Part shown: positions 11,172 through 23,345 of the stretch, piece after piece
Layout: every line of letters starts with the position of its first letter
Position numbering within the stretch: position 1 is the stretch's first letter
Translations under genes and position numbers: made by a program
Assembly (NCBI GenBank): GCA_030737835.1
Contig: JAUJYN010000018.1
Span: 3,596,001-3,660,000 of the forward strand
DNA from: Acorus gramineus
Lineage: Eukaryota; Streptophyta; Magnoliopsida; Acorales; Acoraceae
Direction: 5' to 3'
Length of the DNA: 64,000 nt
Notes under the pieces: generated by a model
What the model saw: the letters and a program-made list of their open reading frames with translations, nothing else
Told to the model about the DNA's origin: nothing
Database searches by the model: none

Positions 11172-14100
11172 TGTCACGCCCCAGGGCGGCCGTCCCCGGG
11201 ACGCGGCAAGTGTATATAAAATATCAGAATCTACACAGGAGGTCAATAATATATCATACACAAACAACCAGAATGACACACAGACAACAAAGAGGCTGAC
11301 ATGATATATACACCAAATGCAGAAGCAAAAGACTGAATCTGTAAATAAACATACTACAGACTCGATACTCAATCATCTGTCCTGTGAGAGCCAATATACT
11401 CCAATACAACTGAATATATACAAACGCGTGCCAAGCACGAAAATAAAATACATACAGTCAAGAAGGGATGCTGATAACCTCTGGCACTCGCGGAACGTGG
11501 CGCTGCTCCGCTACTGAAGGAATCCCTCAGAAAGCTCCAACTGCTGCTCCGGCTCCAGCTCAGGCTCAGTGGCAACTGGGGAAAAAACATATGCGAGGGG
11601 TGAGCCACACGCTCAGTGAACAGCACAACCCATGCATCACAGACAATATTGACCACAATTCAGATCTTAATAATCCACAATCTCTTATTTTCAACCACAA
11701 AATGGTAACAAATACTCAAACCAGTGGGTCGCTCAATCGCCAACCCACTACACCCTCACCCTCACCCTTCAATGGGTGACATAGGATTTTGGGACTGATA
11801 ATCATCCAATCACAACTCCAATGGGTCTCTCATCGCCAACCCACTACACCCTCACCCTCACCCTACCACGGGTGACATAGGATTTTGGGACTGACTAGGC
11901 TGTTGGTCACCCTTGGTCCACCGATAGTCTCTCCTCCACTCCGTAGGCCGTTTGGCCTTCACCCACAACTTCATCACAGTCAGTCACAGAGATCGGGAGG
12001 CGCCTACTGATGGGAGCCCTCGGAAGGGACGGCCTTATCATGCTGGGGCAGTCTCTATACGGATCCAACGAAGGGGAACAGAACAGCCCATCCATACGCA
12101 TATGATCCACTCGGATCTGCCAACAACACATCTCTACAACTCTAATGTCCTGAATTCCTCAGAATTCCTGCAAGGCGCATAACCAATATGCGGGGAACAT
12201 ACACAATAATTAGCAAGGGTGGAATATCATTGGGGGAAAGAAACTTGGGAGGGCAGCGTGAGTTCCCGATATAGGACACCCCGACAACCAAACAAGGAAC
12301 ACGGAGTACCCTAGCCCGGGTCTCACCGCTGTCCTCGCGAGGCCCCTCCCCTATAATATTCACTAAGTATGCTAATAATCATATAATTTGGTATAACATT
12401 TCTTATAATATTATTGGGACAAGAAACCTTGGGAGGGCAGCGTGAGTTCTCGATACAGGACACTCCGACAACCAAACAAGGAACACGGAGTACCCTAACC
12501 CGGGTCTCAGTGTTGACCTCGCAAGGCTCCTCCCTATAATATCATCTAAGGCATGCAGTTTATCATACACTAGCATTTAATTTAATAAATAAACTAGTAG
12601 GACACATGCATAGGCCAAGGCTTCCTAGCATGAGAACAGGGGGACATGATGCATGGCTCATACACATATCCTAAGGGTGCAAGTCCCTAACATGCAAAGT
12701 CTAGGGTAGCATGCATTCTACATTTAAATCATGCTCGCATGGAATACACATTACAATAGGTTAATATAAATCCATGATGCCCCAGGAGAGGTCGGTATAC
12801 GCCCAAATGCGTATAACGCTTCTCTACTGGGTTGGATTGTCCCACTCACCGAAGATCGGGTCATCGCGCGACCGCCCGTCAAGATCTGCAAGACAGACAT
12901 TTATACGGTGAGTTAAATACACAAATACATCAAAATACTCACAAAATACACCAAAAGAACTCAACACTCGGGCAAACGTACATACGGCCCGTACGCACGT
13001 TAGCCCGAGCACTCCGACTCACTCTCGCACTCCCGGCAACCACCCGCACGGCCACCCGCCCTCGGATGCGCCGCCGCGCCTCAGCCCGCACGCCCAGGCG
13101 CACCGCCGAGCCCCTGCCCGCACGCGTGGACCCGCAGCCGAGCCACCCGGTGCGCCGCGCGCCCACTGCACCCCGCGGCAGCAGCCTGCGCGCACCCCGC
13201 ACGTCCCCGCGCGCGCCACGCGAGCACACCGCACGCCCCGCGCGCCCAGCGCCTCGCCCCTCGCGCACCCCTCGCGCACCACCAGCCTCGCTCCGTGCGC
13301 ACTCCGCGCGCGCCACCAGCCTCGCCCCGCGCGCATCCCGCGGGCACCACCCGCTCGCACCCACTGCTCTCCTCACCACGCGCACGCCAGTGCCTCTGCC
13401 CAGCGCCCCGCGCGCATGCACCTCTGCGGTGCCCAGCGCCCAGCGCTCAGCACCCTCGCCCAACACACCCGGCATCTGCGACCAGCTCCCAGCGCTCAGC
13501 ACCCAGCACCCGGGACCCTCACCCAGCGCCCACGCGCACGCCCAGCGCGCCTGGCAGCACGCGCCCAACGCGCCTGGCAGCACGCGCCCAACGCGCCTGC
13601 CAGCCTGCCCGCGCTGCCTGCCTGCGCGCATCGCCGAGTGGCCTGAGCACCGCCTGCCCTGGACGCCTGCAAGCCCAGCCTGCTAGCCCGGCCTGCCAGC
13701 GCGCACAGCCCAGCCATCCTACCCGAGCTAGCCCTGCCAGTCTACCCTGCGCGCCCAGCACGCCCAGCGCCAACCTGAGCGCACGCGCGCGCGGACGTCC
13801 GCGCGCACGCGCGCGCTCGCCCTGCCGTTGCTCGCCTGCTGCGCCTGCCTGAGTGCTACCTGTGCTGCCTGTTGCCCGGGACTGCAACCCCATGCCCGAG
13901 CACCTCCACTACCCATCCAACGGCCTCCGACGGCCCCCAACCACCTCCGACAGCCACCCACAGCCGCCGACCACCACCCAACTCTAAAACCACCCTCCTA
14001 ACATACATCTAAGCATGAAAAGAGAGGAAAAAGGGCTTACCAAGGGGAGGAAGAGATGTTCGGTTGCTCTCCGCGCACCGAAACCTCTCCCAAAAGGCTT

Positions 14101-14627
14101 CCAACGCCCGGATCTCTCTCGGCCTTCGAAATGGCCCAAATCAGGGAAGAAAAGAGGGGGGATGGAGGGGAAAAACTCACCGGAATTTGAATTTGAAAGC
14201 ACCGGGGTGTAGATCGGGACCCGATCTACACTTCCTATGCTTTAGGTTTTAAGCTTCAAGCCCTCCAAGGGGCTCAAAACCAAGAAAAATGGAGAAGGGG
14301 AGAGAGAGAGCTCATTTGGGAAGAAGATGAATAGTGCACAACCTTTTTAGATTTCATTTATATAAAGTCAACTCACTTAAAACCCGGATACGCCCCGGAA
14401 CTGTGAAATTTTGGAAACGTTGCCGGAATTCGATGAAATTTTTGTGAGAGGCCTAAAATGGCACCAGGACACCAAATCTGCAGTTAGATTTCCAATCGGA
14501 GTCCTCTAACTCAGGACGATAGCTAACAGTCCAAAAATTAGCGGTTCCGATCGAAAACCGAAAAAATGAAAAACTGCCAGAACGCTCCAACGGTTACCAG
14601 CAGGTTAAAAGTGACACATATATAACA
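11172..14627 (-). repeat. A1 LTR, 5' LTR of element Y
   Basis: Full-length LTR of 3456 bp from TGTCACGCCCC to ACACATATATAACA. The TATA motif is at 14357-14364 and the GC-rich tract at about 12980-13850. It is followed at 14628 by GTAGTAGCGCGATG, which continues as B-type pol; the uninterrupted relative lies, reversed, near 31370-31390. It therefore inserted in the pol of the plus-strand B element. Confidence 0.88.
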
Positions 14628-15833
14628 GTAGTAGCGCGATGAAAAGGAGATATGGGTGACCTTGTTTCCCCTGGATGGCATGCCCTCAGGCAAAGTTCGA
14701 GAATCATCATCGTGTTGGAAAGCTTCTGTCCATGGAGATTCCTCAGTGGACGTGGGAGTGGGTTATAGGGGATTACTACGGACTCGCTAATGTCATGTTC
14801 GGGTCACGACGCCGTCTAGGTTATCATTGACCGACTGACTAAGTCCGCGCTTCCCTCCCTAATCCGACTGATTGAGTCTCTGGACGCCTTGACGTGGGTT
14901 TTCACCTTCGCGATTGTTCATCTTCATGGCACTCCGGTCGGCGCTATTTTCGGTTGAGACGCGAGGGTTACTTTGAGGTTGTGGCGCAGCCTTGGCAGGC
15001 TTTGGCGCGAGCCTCCATTTAAGTATAGCGTTTCATCACCGATGGACAGCCAGACAAAGAGGACGATTCAGACCTTGGAGGACATGCTAAGTGTCTGCGT
15101 GCTCGATGATGAGTGCAGTTGGGTAAGGCGACACCCATTTCTTGGGGTATGCCTGCAAGACGACTGCCATTCGAGCATCCAGATGGATCTGTGAAAGGCA
15201 CTCTACAGGCGCAGTTTTATACCTCCCTTGTGTTGGGACGGTTGAGGAGCGCCAGTTGGATGAGCCACAAGTTAGTTGTTTGACCTTGCGGTGGCCAGGT
15301 TGGTTCGTGTGTGCATCTGCACCTCCTGGAACCGATAGAAGGGCTATGCAGGTCATCGTCGCCAGGGGCTTACCTTTGGGTTTGGCGACCATGTTTTCGT
15401 GAAGGTGTCCCAGTTTAAGGGCACCCTCTGTTTCGACATTCGGGGCAAGCTGAGTTGGCTCTTTAATGGGACTGTTTCTCGTCATTGAGTGGATTGGGGA
15501 GGTGGCTTGTCATGTAGCCTTTCCCCCACAGTTGGCTCATGCCCACGACGTCGTCCTTGTCTCATGGCTGAGGCGTTACGTCCACGATCCTGCTCATGTT
15601 ATTCCATTCGACTGCCTCATCCTCGAGGTGGATTTGTCGTTCGTGGAGCAGTGGATCAAGGTCATGGACCAACGTGAGAAGAGGCTCCACACTAAGACCG
15701 TTCCTTTGATTAGAGTGTGTCGGTAGCGCCAGTCTGGTGCATAGACCACTTGGAAAAAAAAGATCTATGTGTGATACTTGCTACATTCGGTCTTCTCTTT
15801 GGGTTTCCTTAAATTTCGAGGACTAAATTTCCT
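14628..15833 (+). pseudogene. pol: Integrase/chromodomain remnant of the plus-strand B element
   Basis: Decayed pol in several frames. Traces are integrase core (DRLTKSA near 14840, LHGTPVG near 14930, a Gln-rich turn then [10 protein letters not shown] near 15065), the GPF region near 15470, the [17 protein letters not shown] linker near 15540-15600 and chromodomain start (FVEQWI, 15640-15700). Many stops interrupt it. It continues the interior that starts at 426; everything between was deleted or displaced by the A1 cluster. Confidence 0.8.
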
Positions 15834-15846
15834 AAGGGGGGGAGAA
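15834..15846 (+). other. Polypurine tract of the plus-strand B element
   Basis: AAGGGGGGGAGAA directly before the TGTTATGCCTG start of the 3' LTR. Confidence 0.75.
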
Positions 15847-17280
15847 TGTTATGCCTGTGTCATTTGGAGCCTTATTTTTTGATCGGAGTGGCTAAAATTT
15901 TGGGTTTTAGCCACCTACAGGAGTTGGAGAGCTCTCATTGAAAATTAGGCTACATAATTTTCACCTATAAGTTATGCATTTCCAAATTGGTATTTGGATT
16001 TAATTTTGTTAAAATCCAAGATGAAGAGGTTTAAATATGATTTTATTATGAGATGCTCAGTTTTGAGTTATCTTTCATACAAAAGTAGAATTAGATCAAC
16101 TGGATTCTTGTAGTAAAAGTTATGGGTATTTTTCCAAGTATACCACGGGGATGAAAAATTCTGGCAGCAGCCCTGTTCAAAGTTTAGCTCTCATTTCGGA
16201 ATAACTGGAGGGGTTATTTAATCTGAGCATAAACATGAAAGTTGTAGATAATCTTCTTGGCTTTCCAGTGGACTTTGAATTGTGCAATTCGGAGCTATAT
16301 TGAGGAAGTTATGGCTGTTCTAGTGAAGCATGTACAAATTTTCTTGTGAGGGACGAATTGGTCATTTGTATCCCTCTTTTGGCAATTTATTGGCCCAAAA
16401 AAATATCTCTCCCTCTCTCTCCCACTCCCCACGTCTACATTATCTTGGCTTTCTTTCTCCCTTTCACACACACCCCCCATGTGTTTGTGTTATTTCCTCA
16501 AAGAGAAGAGAAGGAGAAGGTGAAGGAGGAAGAGAAAGGTTTGTGTAGGTGTTGTTGTTGTTATTGTTTCCCCTCTCTCAAGCACCTTTTCATGACCATT
16601 CCCCCCCTGATTTGCAGCCAAAGAGGGCTGGTGAGAGGCTGAAGAGGAGGCGTGGTGGTGGTGGTGGTTGAGGTGGCCGTGGGCACGTCGAGAGCCCCGC
16701 ATCTCCCCCTTTCCCTTTCCCTCTTTTGGTAAGTCCTCTTCCCCTTCTTCTTGATTTTTAGGGCTGTTGGGATGGTTGGGGAGGTCATGCATGCTAGGTA
16801 GATGGGTTAGATTGTGTGTGAGGGGTTGGGGAGCGTTAAAAAGGGGTTAAGATTGGCTGGGCGTGCGCTGGGGGTTGTCTGCGCGCGTGCGCGCGCAAGC
16901 GCGGGCGCAGAAGGGCGCTGGCAGGCTCTGGCGGGCGCGCAGACGCGCACGGGTGCGCTCGGAGATGGCGCGCGGGTGCGCGCGGACGCTCGCGCGAGCG
17001 GGGGTGCGCGCGGGGCATGCGTCTAGGCATGCGTCTCGGTGCTGGTCTGGGTGTCAGTGGTCGCGCGTGCATGCGTGCGCGTGCGTGCGCGTGCTGGGGC
17101 ATGCATGGGGCTGCCCAGGGTCTCGGGTAGGTGCTGGGGCACCCGGGCATGCGTGCGTACGCGCATGCTCGCATGCGTGCGAGCCCGTATGCGTGCATGT
17201 CTAAGTCTTTGGTATTTCTAATGATTTCTAAGTGTTAAATTGTGATGTTACTCACCAAATTTGATGCACTGACCCTGCAG

Positions 17281-17319
17281 ATCTCGTCGGATGGGCTGCG
17301 CGAGGTCTTGGGTTGTATG
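17281..17319 (+). other. Exon-like block of 39 nt in LTR-B (AG before, GTGAGT after)
   Basis: CCCTGCAG precedes it and GTGAGTGG follows. A CTCAC branch-like motif lies about 25-30 bases upstream of the AG. It corresponds to the 36-nt blocks of the A LTRs (for example 48272-48307), although much of the block sequence differs. Confidence 0.5.
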
Positions 17320-17376
17320 GTGAGTGGTTCGATCCAATCCCCCCGCCCACCCCCCTCTCGGGATGCGCTCGACGCG

Positions 17377-17381
17377 CGTAG
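17377..17381. other. Target duplication CGTAG, left of the A2 element
   Basis: CGTAG is repeated at 27469-27473. The empty site is present in other B LTRs (reversed, near 38385 and 42312), where GACGCGCGTAGTCG-type sequence runs through. Confidence 0.92.
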
Positions 17382-19924
17382 TGTCACGCCCCAGGGCGGC
17401 CGTCCTCGAGACGTGGCAGGTATATATAATATCAGCAGTCTATACAGGAGATCAATAACATACTCTAAACAACATCGAAAATGACAACACATAGACAATA
17501 AGGTAGCTAACATAATGTATACAAATAGCGGAAGCTCAAACGACTGAGTCTGTAATTCAAAAACATATTACAGACCCGATACATAATCAACTGTCCTGTG
17601 AGAGCCAATATATACATGACATCCAAATACAAGTATGTGCCCAAGCACGGATAACAATACATACAATAAAAAGAGGGATGCTAATGGTCTCTCACTCGCA
17701 GAACGTGACGCTGCTCCGCTACTGCTATAGTGCCTCGGGGAGCTCCTCCTTTAGATCAGACTCAGATATAACTGGAGAAAAATATATGCGAGGGGTGAGC
17801 CACATGCTCAGTGAATAGCACAACCCATGCATCACAATTTATATCAACCTTATATAATTTATAGCCCCAACTCGGGAGCAACTACACATTCTAGTGGGTC
17901 GTTTCATCGCTAACCCACCTCCCCCATCACCCTCACCCTTTCCTGGGGGTGACATGGGCCTCTTGGGGCATACTAGACCGCTCTCCACCCCTGGTCCACC
18001 CGGTAGCCTCTCCCACCCTCGTAGCCTCCACCTAGTCCACTCCCACTATCAGTATTGTCCGACACATCGGAGGTACCTACGGACGGGAGCCCTCTGTCAG
18101 GTCAGCCAACACCGGGGAGTTCCTACATCGGATCCAACCAAAAGGAGAAGACAGCCTACTCACACGGATACGATCCTCTTGGATCCGTCGACACCGATTG
18201 TAACTCTACTAATGTCATGAATTCTCAAGAAATCCACCAGGGGGAATAACCAAGATGCGGGGAGACATATATTATAACAACAAGGTTATAATATTCTCTA
18301 AGGCATGCTTGTAACTATATGCTCACATTTTGATTTAATTAGATTAAACTAGATGGGAACATGCATAGTTCGGGGCTTGGTGTCTAGGCATGCATAGGCC
18401 TCTATACATGACATATGGGTGCATATCCCTAGCATACAAGTCTAAGGTGGCATGGATACATCATATTAATCATGCATGCATAGCTTTACATTTATTACAT
18501 GTTCCCAGGCGAGGGCAATGCACGCCTACGTGCATAGAACGCTTCCCTACTGAGTTGGATTGTCCCACTCACTGAAACCCGGGTCGTCGCGTGACCGTCC
18601 GTCAAGATCTGCAAGACATGGGCATTCAATATGGTGAGTAAACTACACAAATACATAAGAAATTTACTAGAAATACCCAATACTCGGACAAGCATGCATA
18701 CGGACCCGCACGCATGCGAGCACGCGCGTACGCACGCGAGTCCGAGTGCCCCGACACTCTCCCGAACCCACGGGCAGCCATACGCACGGCCACCCGCACG
18801 CGCACGCACGCACGCGCCCTTGCGCCCCGGGCGCACTGCCGCGCCCCTGCCCGCGCGCCCAGACACTCTGCCGCGCGCGCGCGTACGCTCGCGCGTATCG
18901 CACGTCCAGCCCTGCGCATACTACTCGTACTGCGCCCCTGCGCAGCACCCGGCACGCACGCCCGCGCGACTGCGCATACGCGCGCGCACCCACCAGCCCC
19001 TGACTGCGCGGGCAGACGCGCGCGCACGCGCGCAGATGACTCCGCACACGCGCCCGAGCCCTTTCCACCCCCTCTTCAGCCCTCCCACCCCCCCCCCCCC
19101 CCCCAACAACCATGCATACATGCATAACCAATTACACACCCTAATCAAGCATCTAAACTAGCTAGGGGTGGAGGAAAACTTACCCAAAGAGATGAAGAAC
19201 AAAGGGAGGAACTCGGGCGCCCTTCGCGCACCAAACCACCACCACCGAGACCACCAACTCCTCAGCCACTCTCAGCCCTAACAATGGCTGAAAACAGGGG
19301 AGGAGAAGCCATGAGAGGGAGGTAGAGAAAGGGGAAAACCAAAATAAAAACCATGGAAAGATAGATCACAAGCTTACCTATCTTCTCCCCTTCTATGGTT
19401 TCCTTGTTTTTCTTCTCCTACTAGCTCAAATGGTGGAAAAAACAAGAGGGAAGATGGATTTGTGTTGAGAGAGATGAAGAGAAGAGAAGAGAAGGGAAGA
19501 AGAAGTGGTGGACGCCCACTTAGGGCACACACACACACTCACACACTCACACACACACTTTTGGTGCTTGACTTTGAGTCAACCCAACCACACAAACAAA
19601 CAAAACCATTTGACCAAGTCAATGGTCAAACTTGACTTGGTCAAAGTCCTCTTTGACTTGGTCAAGTCCCACTTTGACATTCCCACTTGGTCAAAACCCG
19701 GATACGATTCGGAACTGCCAAATTCTGAAACGTTACCGGAATTCGATGAAATTTTCGTGAGTGGTTTGAAATGGCACCAGGACACATAATCAGAGTTCTC
19801 AAGCTCATGATGATAGCTAAAAGTCCAAAATTTTAGCGGTTCCGATCGAAAAAAGAAAAAGTTGAAAAACTGCCAGAAATGTCCCAAAGGTGACCAGAAG
19901 GCTAAAAGTGACACATATATAACA
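17382..19924 (-). repeat. A2 3' LTR (2543 bp)
   Basis: TGTCACGCCCC to ACACATATATAACA. Splice-like signals lie near 18608 (3' site, GATCTGCAAGAC on +) and near 19180 (5' site, CTTACCC on +). The CpG-rich tract is at 18710-19060, with 17 C at 19088-19104 and a CA repeat at 19526-19558. Confidence 0.92.
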
Positions 19925-19937
19925 TTCTTCCCCCCTT
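19925..19937 (-). other. Polypurine tract of the A2 element
   Basis: AAGGGGGGAAGAA on the minus strand next to the 3' LTR. Confidence 0.75.
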
Positions 19938-19972
19938 AGGAAATTTTGTCCACAAAATAAATACAAAAACAT

Positions 19973-21016
19973 CTAGGAAGGGAAAAGATGCGGATATGCG
20001 CCACGCATGGCGTCCTCGCGCTCCCAAGTGGCCTCGGCACCAGAACGGTGCTGCCATCGCACCTTACCCAGCTGGACGGTCTTGGTGCGGAGCCTCTTCT
20101 CGCGTCGGTCCAGGATCTCGATCGGCTGCTCCACGAATGACAAGTCCGGCTCGAAGACGAGCGGCTCGAACAGGATAACGTGAGCAGGATCGTGGACGTA
20201 ACGCCTCAGCTGCGAGACATGGAAGACGTCATGGGCCTGAGCCAACTGTGGGGGCAGGGCTATGCGATAGGCCACCTCTCCAACCCGCTCGAGGATGAGA
20301 AACGGCCCAATGAAACGCGGACTCAGCTTGCCCCGCACACCGAAACGGAAGATGCCCTTCATCGGGGACACCTTCAGGAAAACATGGTCACCAACCTCGA
20401 AGGCGAGCTCACGGCGACGACGATCGGCGTAGCTCTTCTGACGGCTCTGAGCGACTCGGATACGCTCGCGAATCGTCTTGACCATCTCTGAGGTCTGGTG
20501 GATGATCTCTGGTCCCTCCAACTGGCGCTCTCCGACCTCGTCCCAACACAAGGGGGACCTGCAGCTGCGGCCATAGAGCGCTTCGTATGGTGCCATCCGG
20601 ATACTCGAGTGGTAGCTGTTGTTGTAGGCAAACTCCACCAACGGAAGATGCCTCTCCCAACTGCCCCCAAAGTCGAGAACGCAAGCTCGCAGCATGTCCT
20701 CCAGGGTCTGAATCGTCCTCTCCGACTGGCCGTCCGTCTGCGGATGAAACGCTGTACTGAAGTGGAGGTTCGTACCAAGGGCGTGCTGAAGGCTACGCCA
20801 GAACCTCGAAGTAAATCTCGCGTCTCTATCAGAAATGATGCTGACGGGAGTGCCATGGAGACGAACAATCTCGGAGACAAACAACTGCGCCAGGGTGTCC
20901 AGAGAATCGGTGAGTCGAATGGGGAGGAAATGAGCGGACTTAGTCAGTCGGTCGACGATTACCCAGATGGCATCGCGACCCGAACGTGACCTCGGCAAGC
21001 CCGAAACGAAGTCCAT
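19973..21016 (-). pseudogene. pol: Integrase core and chromodomain of the A2 element
   Basis: A 347-codon open stretch. Its first Met-Asp is the first catalytic Asp of integrase (D2). D63 lies in SDRDARFTS and E99 in DGQSERT, exactly 35 residues apart, so the DDE triad is complete. The GPF/Y module ([17 protein letters not shown]) is near residue 237, and the chromodomain ([16 protein letters not shown]...ATWE..) covers about 293-345. Known role: integrase inserts the cDNA and the chromodomain directs it to marked chromatin. It is cut off from the upstream part by a one-base frameshift in a C run (about 21064-21070), so the element cannot make a complete polyprotein. Confidence 0.88.
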
Positions 21017-21047
21017 GGTGATCTGCTCCCACTTCCACTGAGGAATC

Positions 21048-22030
21048 TCAATGGACTGCAGCTTCCCCCCCAGGACGCTGATGTTCCGACTTCACCTGCT
21101 GGCATACCAAGCAACGGGCAACGAAACGGCCAATATCCGTCTTCATCCCGCGCCACCAGTAGCCACGACGAAGGCCCCTGTACATCTTCGTGCCACCAGG
21201 ATGCACTGTGTACCTCGAACGATGGGCCTCGTCCAAGATCTTCTGCTTCAGCTCTGCGTCGTCAGGAATGCATACTCGACCTCTGAACCGCAGGATTCCG
21301 TCCTCGCGAATCTGGTAGTCCGGACGCTCGCCCCGGGCGACGCCTTCAGAGAGGACTAGAAAGTGAGGATCCTGCCCCTGAGCCGTGCGGATCTCGTCGA
21401 GAAGAACGGGCTGCACCACTAGCCTGGCCAAAAAGCCACCCGCAGGTGTCTCTCGAACGCTGATCCAGCAAGCGGCCTCCTCCAGAAGCCTCCAACGACG
21501 TACAGCCAAGTGGGCGGCCATGCCCAAGGGCTGCCTGCTGAGAGCATCGGCCACGACATTCGCCTTACCCGGATGGTAAGCGATGTCACAATCATAGTCC
21601 TTCAGGAACTCGACCCAACGTCTCTGACGCATGTTGAGCTCCGGCTGGGACTGCAAGTAAGTCAAGCTCTTGTGATCAGTGAAGAGCTCGAACTCCTCGC
21701 CATAGAGGTAGTGCCTCCACATCTTCAGCGCAAAGATGATCGCTGCTAACTCTAAGTCGTGGGTGGGGTAATTCTGCTCATGGGGCTTCAACTGACGCGA
21801 CGCGTAAGCCACAACCTTACCGTACTGCATCAGGACGCAACCCACACCCAGCCGCGATGCATCGGAGTAGACTGCGAATCCACCACTCCCAGACGGAATG
21901 GTAAGAACTGGCGCTGAGGTGAGCCTTCGCTTCAACTCCAGGAAGCTCTCCTCGCAAGCTGGGGACCACTCGAACCGGACATCCTTCCGAGTGAGGCGGG
22001 TCAGAGGAACAGCTATCTTCGAGAAACCCT
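21048..22030 (-). pseudogene. pol: RNase H and integrase zinc finger of the A2 element
   Basis: Minus-strand frame with the end of RT ([29 protein letters not shown]) and the RNase H motifs [34 protein letters not shown] and [11 protein letters not shown]. Then comes the integrase H-H-C-C finger ([13 protein letters not shown] ... ARCLVC). All RNase H acidic residues are present. The frame enters from a different one near 22040 and ends just before the integrase core, so two frameshifts isolate it. Confidence 0.87.
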
Positions 22031-22657
22031 CGACAAACCTCCGATAATAACCCGTAAACCCAGCAAGCTCCGAATCTCTGTGGGGTTCGACGGTCGACGC
22101 CAATTCGACACGGCGAGCGTCTTGTCCGGGTCCACAGATATGCCCTCGCCGGAAATCACGTGGCCTAGAAAGGCCATACGCTCCAACCAAAACTCGCACT
22201 TACTGAACTTGGCGAACAACTGATGTCGGGCCAAAGTCTCCAAGACAGTGCGGAGATGGTCAGCGTGCTCCTCAAGACTCCTCGAGTACACCAGAATATC
22301 ATCGATGAAGACTACTACGAAGGAGTCGAGGAAGGGCCGAAACACCCGGTTCATCAGATCCATGAAGGCTGCCGGCGCATTCGTCAACCCAAACGGCAGT
22401 ACTCAGAACTCGTAGTGCCCATAACGGGTACGAAAGGCCATCTTTCGAATATCTGACTCCCGGATCTTCAGCTGATAGTAGCCCGAACGGAGATCGATCT
22501 TAGAAAAGACACGCGCTCCCTGGAGCTGGTCAAACAGATCGTCAATCCGTGGCAAGGGGTACTTGTTCTTCACGGTCCGCTTGTTCAGCTGCCTGTAATC
22601 AATACAAAGACGCAGCGAACCGTCCTTCTTCCAGACGAACAAACAGGGGCTCCCCAT
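22013..22657 (-). pseudogene. pol: Reverse transcriptase core of the A2 element
   Basis: The fingers and palm read [20 protein letters not shown] and [14 protein letters not shown] in one frame (22657-22403). That frame stops at TGA (22402-22404), where the sister copy at 61110 has CGA (Arg), a C-to-T change at a CpG. The rest follows in the same direction with [15 protein letters not shown] (catalytic Asp pair near 22297-22310) and [20 protein letters not shown]. Active-site residues are intact, but the stop and flanking frameshifts break the polyprotein. Confidence 0.87.
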
Positions 22658-23345
22658 GGAGAAACACTCGGACGTGCGAAGCCCTTCTCGAGCAACTCCT
22701 CCAACTGCTCCTTGAGCACCTTCAGCTCTGCTGGGGCCATCCGGTACGGAGCTCTCGAAATCAGCTCGATCCCCGAAATTAGATTAATCTCAAACTCGAT
22801 CGCGCGATCCGGCGGTAATCCCGGAAGATCATCGGGGAAAACCTCTGGATATTCCGCCACGATCGGAGTCTGACTGATATCTGCCCGCAGTGGTGCGTCC
22901 TCCTCAGCAATATACGCCAGAAAGCCCTCACATCCTCCCTGAAGGAGTCTCCACGCCTGGATAGATGACACGAACCCCAAAGGGGCTATGTCACGATCGC
23001 CCACGAACTGGAAAGACCTCCGACCCGGAAGGTGGAAAGACACCGACTTCGCAAAACAGTCGATGCTGGCGTGACTAGCTGAGAGCCAATCCATTCCCAG
23101 GATGGCATCGAAGTCCGTCATGGCGAGCTCTACCAACTCCACTGGAAACTCATGCTCCGCAATCACCACGGTACACCCTCGGTAAACAGAACGGAGGAGA
23201 ATACGGTCTCCGATGGGCAATGATATCTCCAGCATAACATCAAGAGGGGCGGACACCACGCCCATCCGTCTCGCAAAAATGGGAGACACGAACGAGTGCG
23301 TGGCTCCGGAATCAAATAACACATATGCAGGGAGCTGGGAGATCA
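22640..23345 (-). pseudogene. pol: Aspartic protease of the A2 element
   Basis: Follows gag in the same frame (the open stretch is 22585-23895). The catalytic triplet is DSGATHSF (near 23305-23313), followed by VMLEISLPIGDR, FDAILGMDWL and the linker to RT with IVAEYPEVFPDDLPGLPP. Length and order are those of plant Ty3/gypsy proteases, which release gag and pol products. A frameshift near 22640 separates it from RT. Confidence 0.85.

Larger units (their letters stand above)
15847..17381 (+). repeat. Family-B 3' LTR, first part (split by the A2 element)
   Basis: It begins TGTTATGCCTGTGTCATTTGG and continues until the CGTAG target duplication at 17377-17381. The second part is 27474-29460, giving about 3.5 kb in total. 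It holds a 5' splice signal (TTG/GTAAGT, intron from 16729), a CpG-rich tract (about 16860-17190) and a 39-nt exon-like block (17281-17319). Confidence 0.88.

Noticed and set aside
14973..15194. Possible separate gene with TIQTLEDML in the region 14970-15200
   Set aside because: It is an integrase fragment of the B element; the motif is the one next to the catalytic Glu in the other copies.
16330..16792. Small open frames in LTR-B (16346-16642, 16490-16792)
   Set aside because: They lie in the CT-rich leader and simple repeats of the LTR and are not shared with the other B copies.
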